Shown here: piece after piece, positions 9,401 through 14,190 of the stretch
How the letters are laid out: each line of letters starts with the position of its first letter
Numbering within the stretch: the first letter of the stretch is position 1
Assembly: GCA_028565635.1 (NCBI GenBank)
Contig: JAOXYB010029144.1
Location: 1-15,100, forward strand
DNA: 15,100 bases
Reading direction: 5' to 3'
Source: Phoronis ovalis
Lineage: Eukaryota; Phoronida; Phoronidae
Notes under the pieces: generated by a model
Told to the model about the DNA's origin: nothing
The model's input: only the letters and a program-made list of their open reading frames with translations
Databases searched by the model: none
Position numbers and translations under genes: made by a program

Positions 9401-10466
9401 AAAAGGTATGACAGTGTAGTTTAAGATATAAAGTGTTAATTTTTGTGGCTATTTAACTACTAAGACTCCATTTCCATAAGTGACCCCTTATGTCCTTGTA
9501 GCATCTTGTTCCATGTAGTATGTTTTAATTTGCCTTGGAGTGATGCTAGACTTCTATTTGGACTGACTTCAATTTATTCAATTAGTTCAATGCAGTACTG
9601 AACACTACTTCAAGACTTGTGCATTTTGGTGGCGAAATGTTAATAATTATTTTAATTCTGACTTAAGTTAGTGCATGTAATCCTTTAAATACCACTAACA
9701 AAAATTTGTTGAGCCATATTGTACTTTGGGTTCATAATCACTTATTTTTTGCAGAGTTAATTATGACTTGCATTTGAAATATTCTGTCAAGATGGAAGAA
9801 CATCACAAACAGACTAAAGTCACAGATTGGATACCTATCGACCCAAACATCTTGTTACCAAAGCACAAGAAAGATTTTCGTATTCCTGCCACATTTGACC
9901 CAAAAACGTGTGGTATGTTAACTTTATGTGATCTGTATATGATCCAGGGGTCGGCCCACTTGTTTCGGACCCTTGTTTCGGACCATTGTCTCGGACCCTT
10001 GTCTCTTCTTCTGGAAATTAAATTTTTAAAATAAGGTACCCTTCGTTTGTTGGACTTAACTTGAACAAAACATAAAATTATTCACTTCCCTGGATTAAAT
10101 ATTTAGATGAAGAGACAGAAATTGATAATGGAGTAGCAAAATGTGTTTTCATACCCCATTACGACTTAAAAAGCTGGCATATAAAATTAGAAGTATGCCC
10201 TTGTGGACGGGCTCTCCAATCCCTTTATAAGAACTGACCCCTAAGGTGTTTGAACACAGTTACTGCACTACAAGTCCACAGTGAACAGATTTACGGATTC
10301 ACATTTGCAAGCATGTACTAATAAATAAGTGTATTGATCTGACAGTTTCTATCAATCCATTTAGAAACATTTAAATTACTTTTTTATTATTTGTTTAATT
10401 GTAGCTGGTGATAAGCAGACAAAAAACAAGAAGAAGCAAAAAAAGAAGAAAGCCCGAGTCTCATAA
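214..10466 (+). CDS. ICE2: Little elongation complex subunit 2 (ICE2/NARG2), 14 exons, N-terminus outside window
   Basis: Join: 214-435, 742-913, 1200-1319, 1972-2109, 2697-2837, 3176-3356, 3949-4624, 5123-6189, 7694-7830, 8064-8193, 8666-8750, 9277-9405, 9755-9912, 10405-10466. All introns are GT-AG and every phase agrees, giving 1138 residues (Asp at 215-217 = residue 1). Human ICE2 has about 980. Family knowledge: ICE2 joins ELL, ICE1 and ZC3H8 in the nuclear little elongation complex, which supports snRNA transcription by Pol II and Pol III. Matches to the family include RNG...FF near residue 6, FPYPR (88), EFLLYLENLAK (143), LGPQYEHEWEVPICV (298), DNPLP (332), VVIVPKMEYQ (955), YLLYHAAGEP (1044) and WIPIDPNILLP (1090). 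The last three lie in the NARG2 C-terminal domain. Residues about 370-890 are low-complexity, Lys/Ser/Asn-rich, with AT-hooks at 613-619 and 681-688. The chain ends in a Lys-rich tail that could be a nuclear localisation signal. Exon 1 starts with the third base of a codon, so translation begins upstream. ATG 218 is probably internal because the family has aligned residues before it. Confidence 0.93.
436..741 (+). other. ICE2: ICE2 intron, nothing recognised
   Basis: This is a 306-bp AT-rich GT-AG intron. I see no repeats, coding potential or RNA gene in it. Confidence 0.75.
742..913 (+). CDS. ICE2: ICE2 exon 2
   Basis: The acceptor is tttttacag ending at 741 and the donor is aag|gtaaaa. The first base completes the Arg codon, then 57 codons follow, ending in phase 0. 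It contains FPYPRQS and EQKEYLGLYSKFLNYVP, the counterpart of the vertebrate PYPRFS...EQ..Y..LL.KY segment. The 286-bp intron after it (914-1199) holds nothing recognisable. Confidence 0.9.
1200..1319 (+). CDS. ICE2: ICE2 exon 3
   Basis: This is a 40-codon phase 0-0 exon. The acceptor is aattcag ending at 1199 and the donor is gag|gtgggt. It encodes the charged helix EEFLLYLENLAKSKPEDY, which matches the EEVTEFLKFLQNSAK region of vertebrate ICE2. Confidence 0.92.
1320..1971 (+). other. ICE2: ICE2 intron carrying the foldback element
   Basis: This is a 652-bp GT-AG intron. Besides the foldback element, it shows only a short 9-bp tandem ctggtgacc near 1895-1910 and otherwise plain AT-rich sequence. 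Confidence 0.8.
1376..1692. mobile_element. Foldback (MITE-like) element in ICE2 intron 3
   Basis: The terminal arms 1376-1402 and 1666-1692 pair at 22 of 27 positions. Inner parts also match when one half is reverse-complemented: an aggaca...actagaaaca core occurs near 1460-1480 and, inverted, near 1595-1620. The element is therefore an imperfect palindrome of about 317 bp. TA dinucleotides sit just outside both ends (1374-1375 and 1694-1695, one base further out on the right), which hints at a Tc1/mariner-type target site but is weak. It has no transposase, so it would be non-autonomous. A minus-strand reading frame across this stretch is not a gene. Confidence 0.7.
1972..2109 (+). CDS. ICE2: ICE2 exon 4
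   Basis: This is a 46-codon phase 0-0 exon. The acceptor is ttttttgcag ending at 1971 and the donor is atg|gtaagt. It encodes YPQYYSFLDSIAL and then MKLEKLLLQM. The latter matches the vertebrate LKLEKTLLALG helix. Confidence 0.92.
2110..2696 (+). other. ICE2: ICE2 intron, nothing recognised
   Basis: This is a 587-bp AT-rich intron with a strong GTAAGT donor and a ttttaag acceptor. I see no repeats or second coding frame in it. Confidence 0.75.
2697..2837 (+). CDS. ICE2: ICE2 exon 5
   Basis: This is a 47-codon phase 0-0 exon with donor gag|gtaagt. It encodes GTLPKVTLPDMKMSN followed by a charged stretch. It fits the vertebrate segment that links the LEKTLL helix to the next conserved block, but similarity is low, so the assignment rests mainly on phase and position. 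Confidence 0.85.
2838..3175 (+). other. ICE2: ICE2 intron, nothing recognised
   Basis: This is a 338-bp intron bounded by GTAAGT and tatttaag. A short GC-richer patch lies near 2930-2985. No repeat or gene is apparent. Confidence 0.7.
3176..3356 (+). CDS. ICE2: ICE2 exon 6
   Basis: The exon has 60 codons plus one base (phase 0 to 1), with donor atg|gtgagg. It encodes VLCSAVFECLVNNLGPQYEH and EWEVPICVKEI. These match ALTSQSLFTLLNNHGPTYKE and QWEIPVCIQVI of vertebrate ICE2, the clearest N-terminal family signature in the window. Confidence 0.95.
3357..3948 (+). other. ICE2: ICE2 intron
   Basis: This is a 592-bp intron. Its only recognisable content is the 28-bp direct repeat listed separately. 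Confidence 0.75.
3762..3829 (+). repeat. 28-bp perfect direct repeat, period 40
   Basis: The copies 3762-3789 and 3802-3829 are identical, starting ctggtttaatatcgaggc. A 12-bp spacer separates them. This looks like a recent local duplication inside the intron. Confidence 0.95.
3949..4624 (+). CDS. ICE2: ICE2 exon 7 (conserved block plus start of the disordered middle)
   Basis: The acceptor is tttttgtag ending at 3948 and the donor is aag|gtaatg. Two bases complete Gly325, then 224 codons follow, ending two bases into Arg550. It opens with KRKIVIMDNPLP and a helix, matching the vertebrate KVIYINSPLPQKK block. From about residue 370 it becomes Lys/Ser/Thr/Asn-rich, with GCGRMQKGKRN and PPKKRN basic clusters, and is probably disordered. 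Confidence 0.92.
4625..5122 (+). other. ICE2: ICE2 intron with unexplained GC-richer content
   Basis: This is a 498-bp GT-AG intron. The part at 4694-5080 is richer in GC than neighbouring introns. It holds a stop-poor antisense frame and a possible 33-nt cassette exon, each described separately. Confidence 0.7.
4694..5080 (-). pseudogene. Possible decayed coding fragment, antisense to ICE2
   Basis: One minus-strand frame runs 129 codons with a single in-frame stop (TAG at 4906-4904), between stops at 5083-5081 and 4693-4691. An acceptor-like tttatgtttcag sits just before codon CCT at 5053-5051. The product starts MFQPQILTKNELRSILG and later contains DNDYDAYSMTICQ. I do not recognise the family. 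It could be a transposon remnant, a lost exon or chance. Confidence 0.3.
5123..6189 (+). CDS. ICE2: ICE2 exon 8 (disordered, two AT-hooks)
   Basis: The acceptor is tttcactcttag ending at 5122 and the donor is aag|gtgagg. One base completes Arg550, then 355 codons follow, ending one base into Glu906. It encodes a long Ser/Asn/Lys/Asp-rich region with AT-hooks KRGRPRR (5310-5330) and KKRGRPKK (5514-5537), a VIPV patch (5823-5834) and an acidic serine run ESSSESDSE (5865-5891). SLDDMLKAQSEMLHLGKP near the end matches the vertebrate VGEILKMQDELLKP helix and anchors the exon to ICE2. Confidence 0.93.
6326..6331 (+). promoter_or_regulatory. Possible intronic polyadenylation signal
   Basis: An AATAAA lies six bases after the stop (6318-6320) reached if exon 8 is read past its donor. 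A second AATAAA lies at 6575-6580. Together they could end a short ICE2 transcript lacking the C-terminal domain. Chance occurrence in AT-rich sequence is quite possible. Confidence 0.3.
7089..7426. mobile_element. Foldback (MITE-like) element with aggcctacctaa termini
   Basis: The termini 7089-7100 (aggcctacctaa) and 7415-7426 are perfect 12-bp inverted repeats. Most of the 338 bp folds on itself; the central arms gactcg (7241-7246) and cgagtc (7258-7263) flank an 11-base loop. It is clearly GC-richer than its surroundings. An 8-bp direct repeat, ataagtta, flanks it at 7074-7081 and 7429-7436, offset by 7 and 2 bases. This may be a target-site duplication, as hAT elements make. It has no transposase. 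Confidence 0.88.
7694..7830 (+). CDS. ICE2: ICE2 exon 9 (start of C-terminal domain)
   Basis: The acceptor is tgcttttcag ending at 7693 and the donor is aag|gtaaca. Two bases complete Glu906, then 45 codons follow, ending in phase 0. It encodes DYKVDDQENMSYCLWSFG and LSKSSFDGVLREV, matching the vertebrate VYKLFSLQDLLLLVR segment that begins the NARG2 C-terminal domain. The 233-bp intron that follows is featureless. Confidence 0.9.
8064..8193 (+). CDS. ICE2: ICE2 exon 10
   Basis: The exon has 43 codons plus one base. The acceptor is tttttgtag ending at 8063 and the donor is gag|gtaaca. It encodes VVIVPKMEYQPQFGME and TLWASSFLRNN. These match VYVLPKVEYQACYGVE and RLWTESLLHSN of vertebrate ICE2, the strongest family match in the C-terminal domain. 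Confidence 0.96.
8194..8665 (+). other. ICE2: ICE2 intron, AT-rich
   Basis: This is a 472-bp intron. Positions 8540-8660 are extremely AT-rich, with repeated aaaattaat words. Nothing else is recognised. Confidence 0.75.
8666..8750 (+). CDS. ICE2: ICE2 exon 11
   Basis: The acceptor is tctatttcag ending at 8665 and the donor is aa|gtaagt. Two bases complete Ala995, then 27 codons and two bases follow. It encodes INAFTSEIMMLEDLSPSQI, matching the vertebrate IDAFTSKLFLLEEITSEEL. Confidence 0.93.
8751..9276 (+). other. ICE2: ICE2 intron, nothing recognised
   Basis: This is a 526-bp AT-rich intron with a consensus GTAAGT donor and a tttctttag acceptor. No repeats or coding frames are seen. Confidence 0.75.
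9277..9405 (+). CDS. ICE2: ICE2 exon 12
   Basis: One base completes Asn1023, then 42 codons and two bases follow; the donor is aag|gtatga. It encodes NQVHSILNRVSKLDVGHYLL and YHAAGEPHCHIKK. These match the vertebrate FNILQHILKKLSSLQEGSYL and LSHAAED segments. Confidence 0.94.
9406..9754 (+). other. ICE2: ICE2 intron, nothing recognised
   Basis: This is a 349-bp intron with a ttattttttgcag acceptor. It is plain AT-rich sequence. Confidence 0.75.
9755..9912 (+). CDS. ICE2: ICE2 exon 13 (end of conserved domain)
   Basis: One base completes Arg1066, then 52 codons and one base follow; the donor is tgtg|gtatgt. It encodes VTDWIPIDPNILLPKHKK followed by RIPATFDPK. These match VPWVPLDPSLLLPYHIHH and RIPCTFPPK, the hallmark end of the NARG2 C-terminal domain. 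Confidence 0.96.
9913..10404 (+). other. ICE2: Last ICE2 intron
   Basis: This is a 492-bp intron. Near its 5' end is a 13-bp tandem array. At 10107-10237 there is an open frame behind an AG in the right phase, a possible alternative last exon. The main acceptor is ttgtttaattgtag ending at 10404. Confidence 0.75.
9959..10005 (+). repeat. 13-bp tandem repeat, about 3.6 copies
   Basis: The unit cttgtttcggacc occurs at 9959-9971 and 9972-9984, with a variant (attgtctcggacc) at 9985-9997 and a partial copy at 9998-10005. Confidence 0.92.
10405..10466 (+). CDS. ICE2: ICE2 exon 14 (last), basic tail and stop
   Basis: Two bases complete Ala1119, then 19 codons and TAA (10464-10466) follow. The tail reads QTKNKKKQKKKKARVS, a run of lysines that could act as a nuclear localisation signal. 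Its choice as the last exon rests on phase, a good acceptor and basic composition. The vertebrate tail is also basic but not alignable. Confidence 0.8.
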
Positions 10467-11214
10467 TTATGTTAGAAACTATACTTGCAACCAAATGCTA
10501 TGAACTCGATGTAATTATGTTACGGTCTATCAGCTTGTTAGGGTTATTTTAAAAATTTGGCTTATTTACAAATTGGGTGCTTCCTCATATAGACACTTCT
10601 TTTAATGATATTGCGCTTATTGACAAAATAGTAAACCTCTCTAAAGTAGATAGCCAGGGGTTGCCTTTGGATGTAGATCTAGTGATGGTGTTAAAAGCTT
10701 GAATTTGTTGATCAAATGACACTAAATTTGAACAATATTATTTTGGAACTGATAAAGTTACATGTCAATGTGTGTTTGACTAATTTTGGACACAAAAAGC
10801 CTAAAGAAATTATAGTAATGTTTGTCAGAAACTATGTTTAAAGCAGGTCACAACTGTTTGAATTGATGTCAGTTCTAGCAGATGAACAGTAGTAATTATC
10901 TATCAGTACATGTAAAGCAGGTCACAACTGTTTGAATTGATGTCAGTTCTATCTCAGCTTTTTCTACATTCTAAACATTTACATCTCTGCCATTTTATAC
11001 CAATGTAAGGAATGTTCATCGTGTTTCCGAGCCTATACATCTTCGCTTATATCCTTTAAACTTTCATAGGCCTGGATTTAGGAATTTGCAGGCCGTATAG
11101 AGATTTAGGATTTTTGCTATATAACAGTTCAGCTTATTAATAATAACTAACAGAATAATTTGCATTAAAATGCTGTTTTCCGGTGGATTTTATATTTCTT
11201 TAAAGATATTCAAA
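10467..11214. other. Convergent 3' spacer between ICE2 and the quinone reductase gene
   Basis: The two stop codons face each other across 748 bp that must hold both 3' UTRs. I see no canonical AATAAA on either strand here. Candidate variants are ATTAAA at 11164-11169 (plus) and TATAAA at 11193-11188 (minus, 22 bases after the NQO stop). The only other recognisable structure is the 39-bp repeat pair. Confidence 0.7.
10839..10951 (+). repeat. 39-bp perfect direct repeat, period 74
   Basis: The copies 10839-10877 and 10913-10951 are identical, with gcaggtcacaactgtttg inside each. They lie in the presumed ICE2 3' UTR. A recent tandem duplication of about 74 bp with later change of the spacer would explain them. 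Confidence 0.95.
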
Positions 11215-11490
11215 TTAAACTATTTTTGGTAACAGTTTTCCCATATGTTGTCCAACAGATGGGCCAACTATGTCCTTTTCAAACTTCTTCTGAGCTTCCT
11301 TTTTCATGTCACCATTTGATTCAAAGTCTGCAAAAGGTACCAACTGTGTCAATACATCTTCCTTGTGAAGAGTTTCTAACCGCTGTTTCCACTGCTCTAT
11401 GCTACTGTCACAGGCTTGAGTATTACCTTGGAATATGCCATAACTGATATTAGGCTTCAGTACTGAAAATCCATGAAACATCAAACCTCT
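11215..11490 (-). CDS. NQO-like last exon
   Basis: The acceptor on the minus strand is ctgtttttag (AG at 11492-11491). It has 91 codons plus TAA. It encodes GLMFHGFSVLKPNISYGI, then IEQWKQRLETL, and GPSVGQHMGKLLPKIV at the end. These match the NQO1 segments HFCGFQVLEPQLTYSI, LEGWKKRLENI and GLSVGHHLGKSIP. The C-terminus is at about the usual family length. Confidence 0.92.
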   Translation of the reverse strand, partial: RGLMFHGFSVLKPNISYGIFQGNTQACDSSIEQWKQRLETLHKEDVLTQLVPFADFESNGDMKKEAQKKFEKDIVGPSVGQHMGKLLPKIV

Positions 11491-14190
11491 CTAAAAACAG
11501 AAAATAATGTTAAATCATTATAAATTACTAAAACATATTTATTTGGTATAATTATGTTAATATATAATTATGATAACTTGAATTAACTAAAGCATTTAGT
11601 ATGCATGAAAATTCATATAACATATGAAAATTCCTACATGATGGTACGTGATCTAAATTTTTGTACTGTCGATTGTAATAATTTAAGCAAATAGTGAACA
11701 AGCATAGTCCCTTATACGTACTATCATAGGCCAAAGGATAATGTTGATGTCTCCAAACGCTCCTTTATCTGTAAACATTTCTTCAAAGCCTGCAAATGTT
11801 ACACTCAAAAGAATTTTCTTGCCCTAAATAAGAAAGACAGCTACAATGTTTTAAGACAGCTACAATCTCTTTAAAGAATTGTAATTATCTATCTTTGCGA
11901 GAAGCAACAATGTCACCTATTTGGCAATATAAATAATCGTCCTAAATGTTTCAACAAAGTTTTATGCAAATTGCAAATATTGGAGCAAAATAAAGCTCAA
12001 AGTGTACACATTTTACTGAAAAACACTACAAAATAATTACAAACAAGTCACAGTTGTGACATAGCCCCAACCAGATAATTTGATAATAATTGTACTGTTA
12101 TGTGATGATTATCAATATATCAACTTGGAAGAAAGAAACCATACAAAGCCAATAGTCTTGCTGCCTTATAACAGCAACCGCCTAACTGTTTCAAAAACAC
12201 ATGGTAATGCAATTTTATCTATAGTAATTAAAAGACACAAAAGTATAGATATTTTTTTTGAGTAGGTCATGTTACCAGTACAGTTACCATTTTCGGTTAA
12301 AATGTTTTTTTATATGCCAGAAACAAAAAACGTTTTGCCATTTCGCTATAAAATTTGCATTGACTACTATAACAACGAGATCTTGAATCTGCGCTGAAAG
12401 CTCAAACAAATTCTTGCTTCCTTAGCAACTGACAAAATGTGTGTGACCCCTACAAAATTAACAGTTGGACTGCACAACTCGGAACCTTGTGTCTGCTAAA
12501 TATCAATGAAATCCAGCTGGTCATTTTCACGAAACGATTCCAGACGGACATCAAACATGGCTGACAGTCGTCCATATTAGATCTGATAAGTTTGTATGCC
12601 ATCTTTATCCCCTGTAGTACTTTGTATATCCAATAAATATCCAAAGAAATCCACCCAGCCATTTTCGTGAAACAATTGTGGACAGAACCCAAATTATAAG
12701 CCCCTCCAGACTACGTCAGCTGAGGGCTAATTAACTGTGTAACCCTGGATAATAACAGCGGAAGTGTGGACACTTATGAAAACAACAATGAAGGGATGTT
12801 CATGATAACGTTATTGAATGATTGTTTTAAAAAAACTGGTGAATACCATTTACATGTACATGTATGTATTGATGCAAAACATAATGTGAACATTAGGGAA
12901 TTTTGGAATAATGGAATAACTTAATTTGTAAGTTTTAAAAAATTCAGCTGCTTATTTAATAACAAAAAATGCATGACTGAATTATATATTAATAAATATA
13001 TAGTAGAATTCAGTTAGAAAAGAAAGCAAAAATCCATTTACTTTCATAAAACCAGCTTCAAAACAGGCTGTATCAGAAAAGGAAAAATTCTTCACAAAGA
13101 TTCTTGACATCCAGTTGCTTATGATTCCAGGCATCATCAGATTATGGATTGGGAACTAGAAAAATAAAAATAATATTTGTGATTTTGAAGGAATCTGGTG
13201 ATCATTAGAGATACTGCAAGCATACACTAAATTGTAAAAACTTGAAAAGGGGAATTAGAATCTAGTAATGTATTTATCTTATAGTTTGAATATGAAGTTT
13301 TATGTGCCAAATAGGCACCCCCCCGTATTTCATAACCATTGCATGCTCATCCACTAAATTAAACTTGTTTAATCACCCGCATGTTTTTTTAAAGGATTTA
13401 TAAAAAATTAAAAACTTAAATTAATTAAAGTAAAAATGCACCAGATTGCAGGAAAAGGTATTAAATTTATTATTATACTAGAATGTGCACATTGGCACCA
13501 AGAATTTGGCTTCCAATACAAGTTTTTGACATGGCAGCCATTTTGGATTTTAAAATATATAAAGAATAAAAAAGTAAAAATGTAATGTTGATAAAGGAAT
13601 CTGAAAAAAATTGCCAAACCCTAGGAATGAACTTTAGGCTTCAGTCTGTCACTCTCCCAACTAAGCTATATAATTGATCATATTGTAATGCAACCACAAT
13701 GGAGTTAAGTGTGTTATCCTTTTGTATTGGGTCCTAAATTTTCCATACCATGACTACAGGGCTAGTCTCAATTATCCTTAAAGCAGAAACTGACCTTGTA
13801 GCTAGCACACAAATATGAGTGGTTGAAGTCACTTATAGGCAAGAATTTTGAAATTTAAAAATGACAAACCCAGAATTTAAAGCTCACATCACAGATATTT
13901 AGCACAAATACTGTAATAATCACCAAAGTATGCGTTGTTACCTCTCGCAGATTACTTTTAATTAAATTAAGGTGCAAAAAAAGCAGTTGCACTCTGTACT
14001 TATTTTATTTCCAAAAACTGAATTTATTTTTGAAACGAAATGAAGCAACAAATATATGTTACCTGAAAAATAATAGTATCAGCCCACACCACCTTTTTCT
14101 GTTCTTCTTTGATTTTTTCACAAAGTACACCCTTTTCATAGGCAAGACCACTCTCAAGACCCCAGTTAAAACCTTTGTGGTTAAGCTCAG
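11215..14190 (-). CDS. NAD(P)H:quinone oxidoreductase-like flavodoxin-fold protein (NQO1/NQO2 family), partial, altered active site
   Basis: Join on the minus strand: 14190-14063, 13155-13042, 11823-11722, 11490-11215, giving 205 codons plus the stop TAA (11217-11215). The first part of the flavodoxin domain (about 70 residues in human NQO1) lies beyond the window or in exons I cannot identify. Family knowledge: NQO1/NQO2 are cytosolic FAD homodimers that reduce quinones by two electrons using NAD(P)H or dihydronicotinamide riboside. Matching blocks are LAYEKG...EEQKK.....IIFQFP, MPGIISNWMSRIF, KKILLSVTFAG, GDINIILWP, FHGFSVLKPNISYGI and GPSVGQHMGKLLP near the C-terminus. The aligned middle is gap-free against human NQO1. 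However, Tyr126, Tyr128, Tyr155, His161 and the Trp105-Phe106 pair are all replaced, so normal hydride transfer is doubtful. The reading frame is intact, which argues against a simple pseudogene. Confidence 0.9.
11491..11721 (-). other. NQO-like intron
   Basis: This is a 231-bp intron, very AT-rich, with donor ata|gtacgt. Nothing else is seen. Confidence 0.8.
11722..11823 (-). CDS. NQO-like exon with hydride-relay and FAD loop
   Basis: This is a 34-codon phase 0-0 exon. It encodes GKKILLSVTFAGFEEMF then GAFGDINIILWPMI. The human NQO1 counterpart is KKAVLSITTGGSGSMY then GIHGDMNVILWPIQ. Tyr155 and His161, the charge-relay pair in NQO1, are both Phe here, and Gly149 is Ala. Confidence 0.92.
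11824..13041 (-). other. NQO-like intron, 1.2 kb
   Basis: This is the largest intron of this gene in the window. It holds a 14-bp direct repeat (aagacagctacaat at 11834-11847 and 11853-11866) and a degenerate repeat pair at 12498-12690. Otherwise it is AT-rich. A plus-strand frame near 12080-12265 has no gene-like features. Confidence 0.75.
12498..12690. repeat. Degenerate direct repeat, two units about 137 bp apart
   Basis: The segments beginning aaatat at 12498 and 12635 share gaaatcca and a cattttc(a/g)(c/t)gaaac(g/a)att core, about 70 per cent alike over some 50 bases with one indel. On the minus strand both read as FTKMAGWIS / FVKMTSWIS. This is an old duplication or a repeat-family fragment, not a gene. 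Confidence 0.6.
13042..13155 (-). CDS. NQO-like exon, flavin/quinone pocket segment
   Basis: This is a 38-codon phase 0-0 exon. The acceptor is tttatttttctag and the donor aaa|gtaaat on the minus strand. It encodes FPIHNLMMPGIISNWMSRIF then NFSFSDTACFEAGFMK. NQO1 has [20 protein letters not shown] then EFAYTYAAMYDKGPF. Trp105-Phe106 become Asn-Leu, Tyr126 becomes Phe and Tyr128 becomes Asp. Confidence 0.92.
13156..14062 (-). other. NQO-like intron, 0.9 kb
   Basis: This intron contains a tRNA-Phe-like relic at 13612-13675 and a short poly-C at 13318-13324. The rest is AT-rich. No further exon is needed, because the flanking exons join in phase 0 exactly where NQO1 is continuous. Confidence 0.75.
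13612..13675 (-). pseudogene. tRNA-Phe(GAA)-like pseudogene or SINE head
   Basis: On the minus strand TAGCTTAGTTGGGAGAGT is a perfect A box and D-arm. It is followed by cagaCTGAAGc, placing a GAA anticodon at 13642-13640. After a shortened variable region comes AGTTCATTCCT (near B box, 8 of 11), then gggtttggca, close to the 3' end of tRNA-Phe. A run of seven T follows (13610-13604), as in a Pol III terminator. The acceptor and anticodon stems do not pair, so it is not a working tRNA. Confidence 0.65.
14063..14190 (-). CDS. NQO-like first exon visible in window
   Basis: The acceptor on the minus strand is tttctttattcttttgaag (AG at 14192-14191). Two bases complete a codon, then 42 codons follow, ending cag|gtaaca. 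It encodes GLESGLAYEKGVLCEKIKEE, then QKKVVWADTIIFQ. NQO1 has [20 protein letters not shown] then QKKLEAADLVIFQ. The preceding exon must end in phase 1. Confidence 0.9.

Noticed and set aside
12450-12692. 80-codon minus-strand frame with repeated FTKMAGWIS-like phrases
   Set aside because: The repetition comes from the underlying DNA duplication. There is no start context, domain or exon signal.
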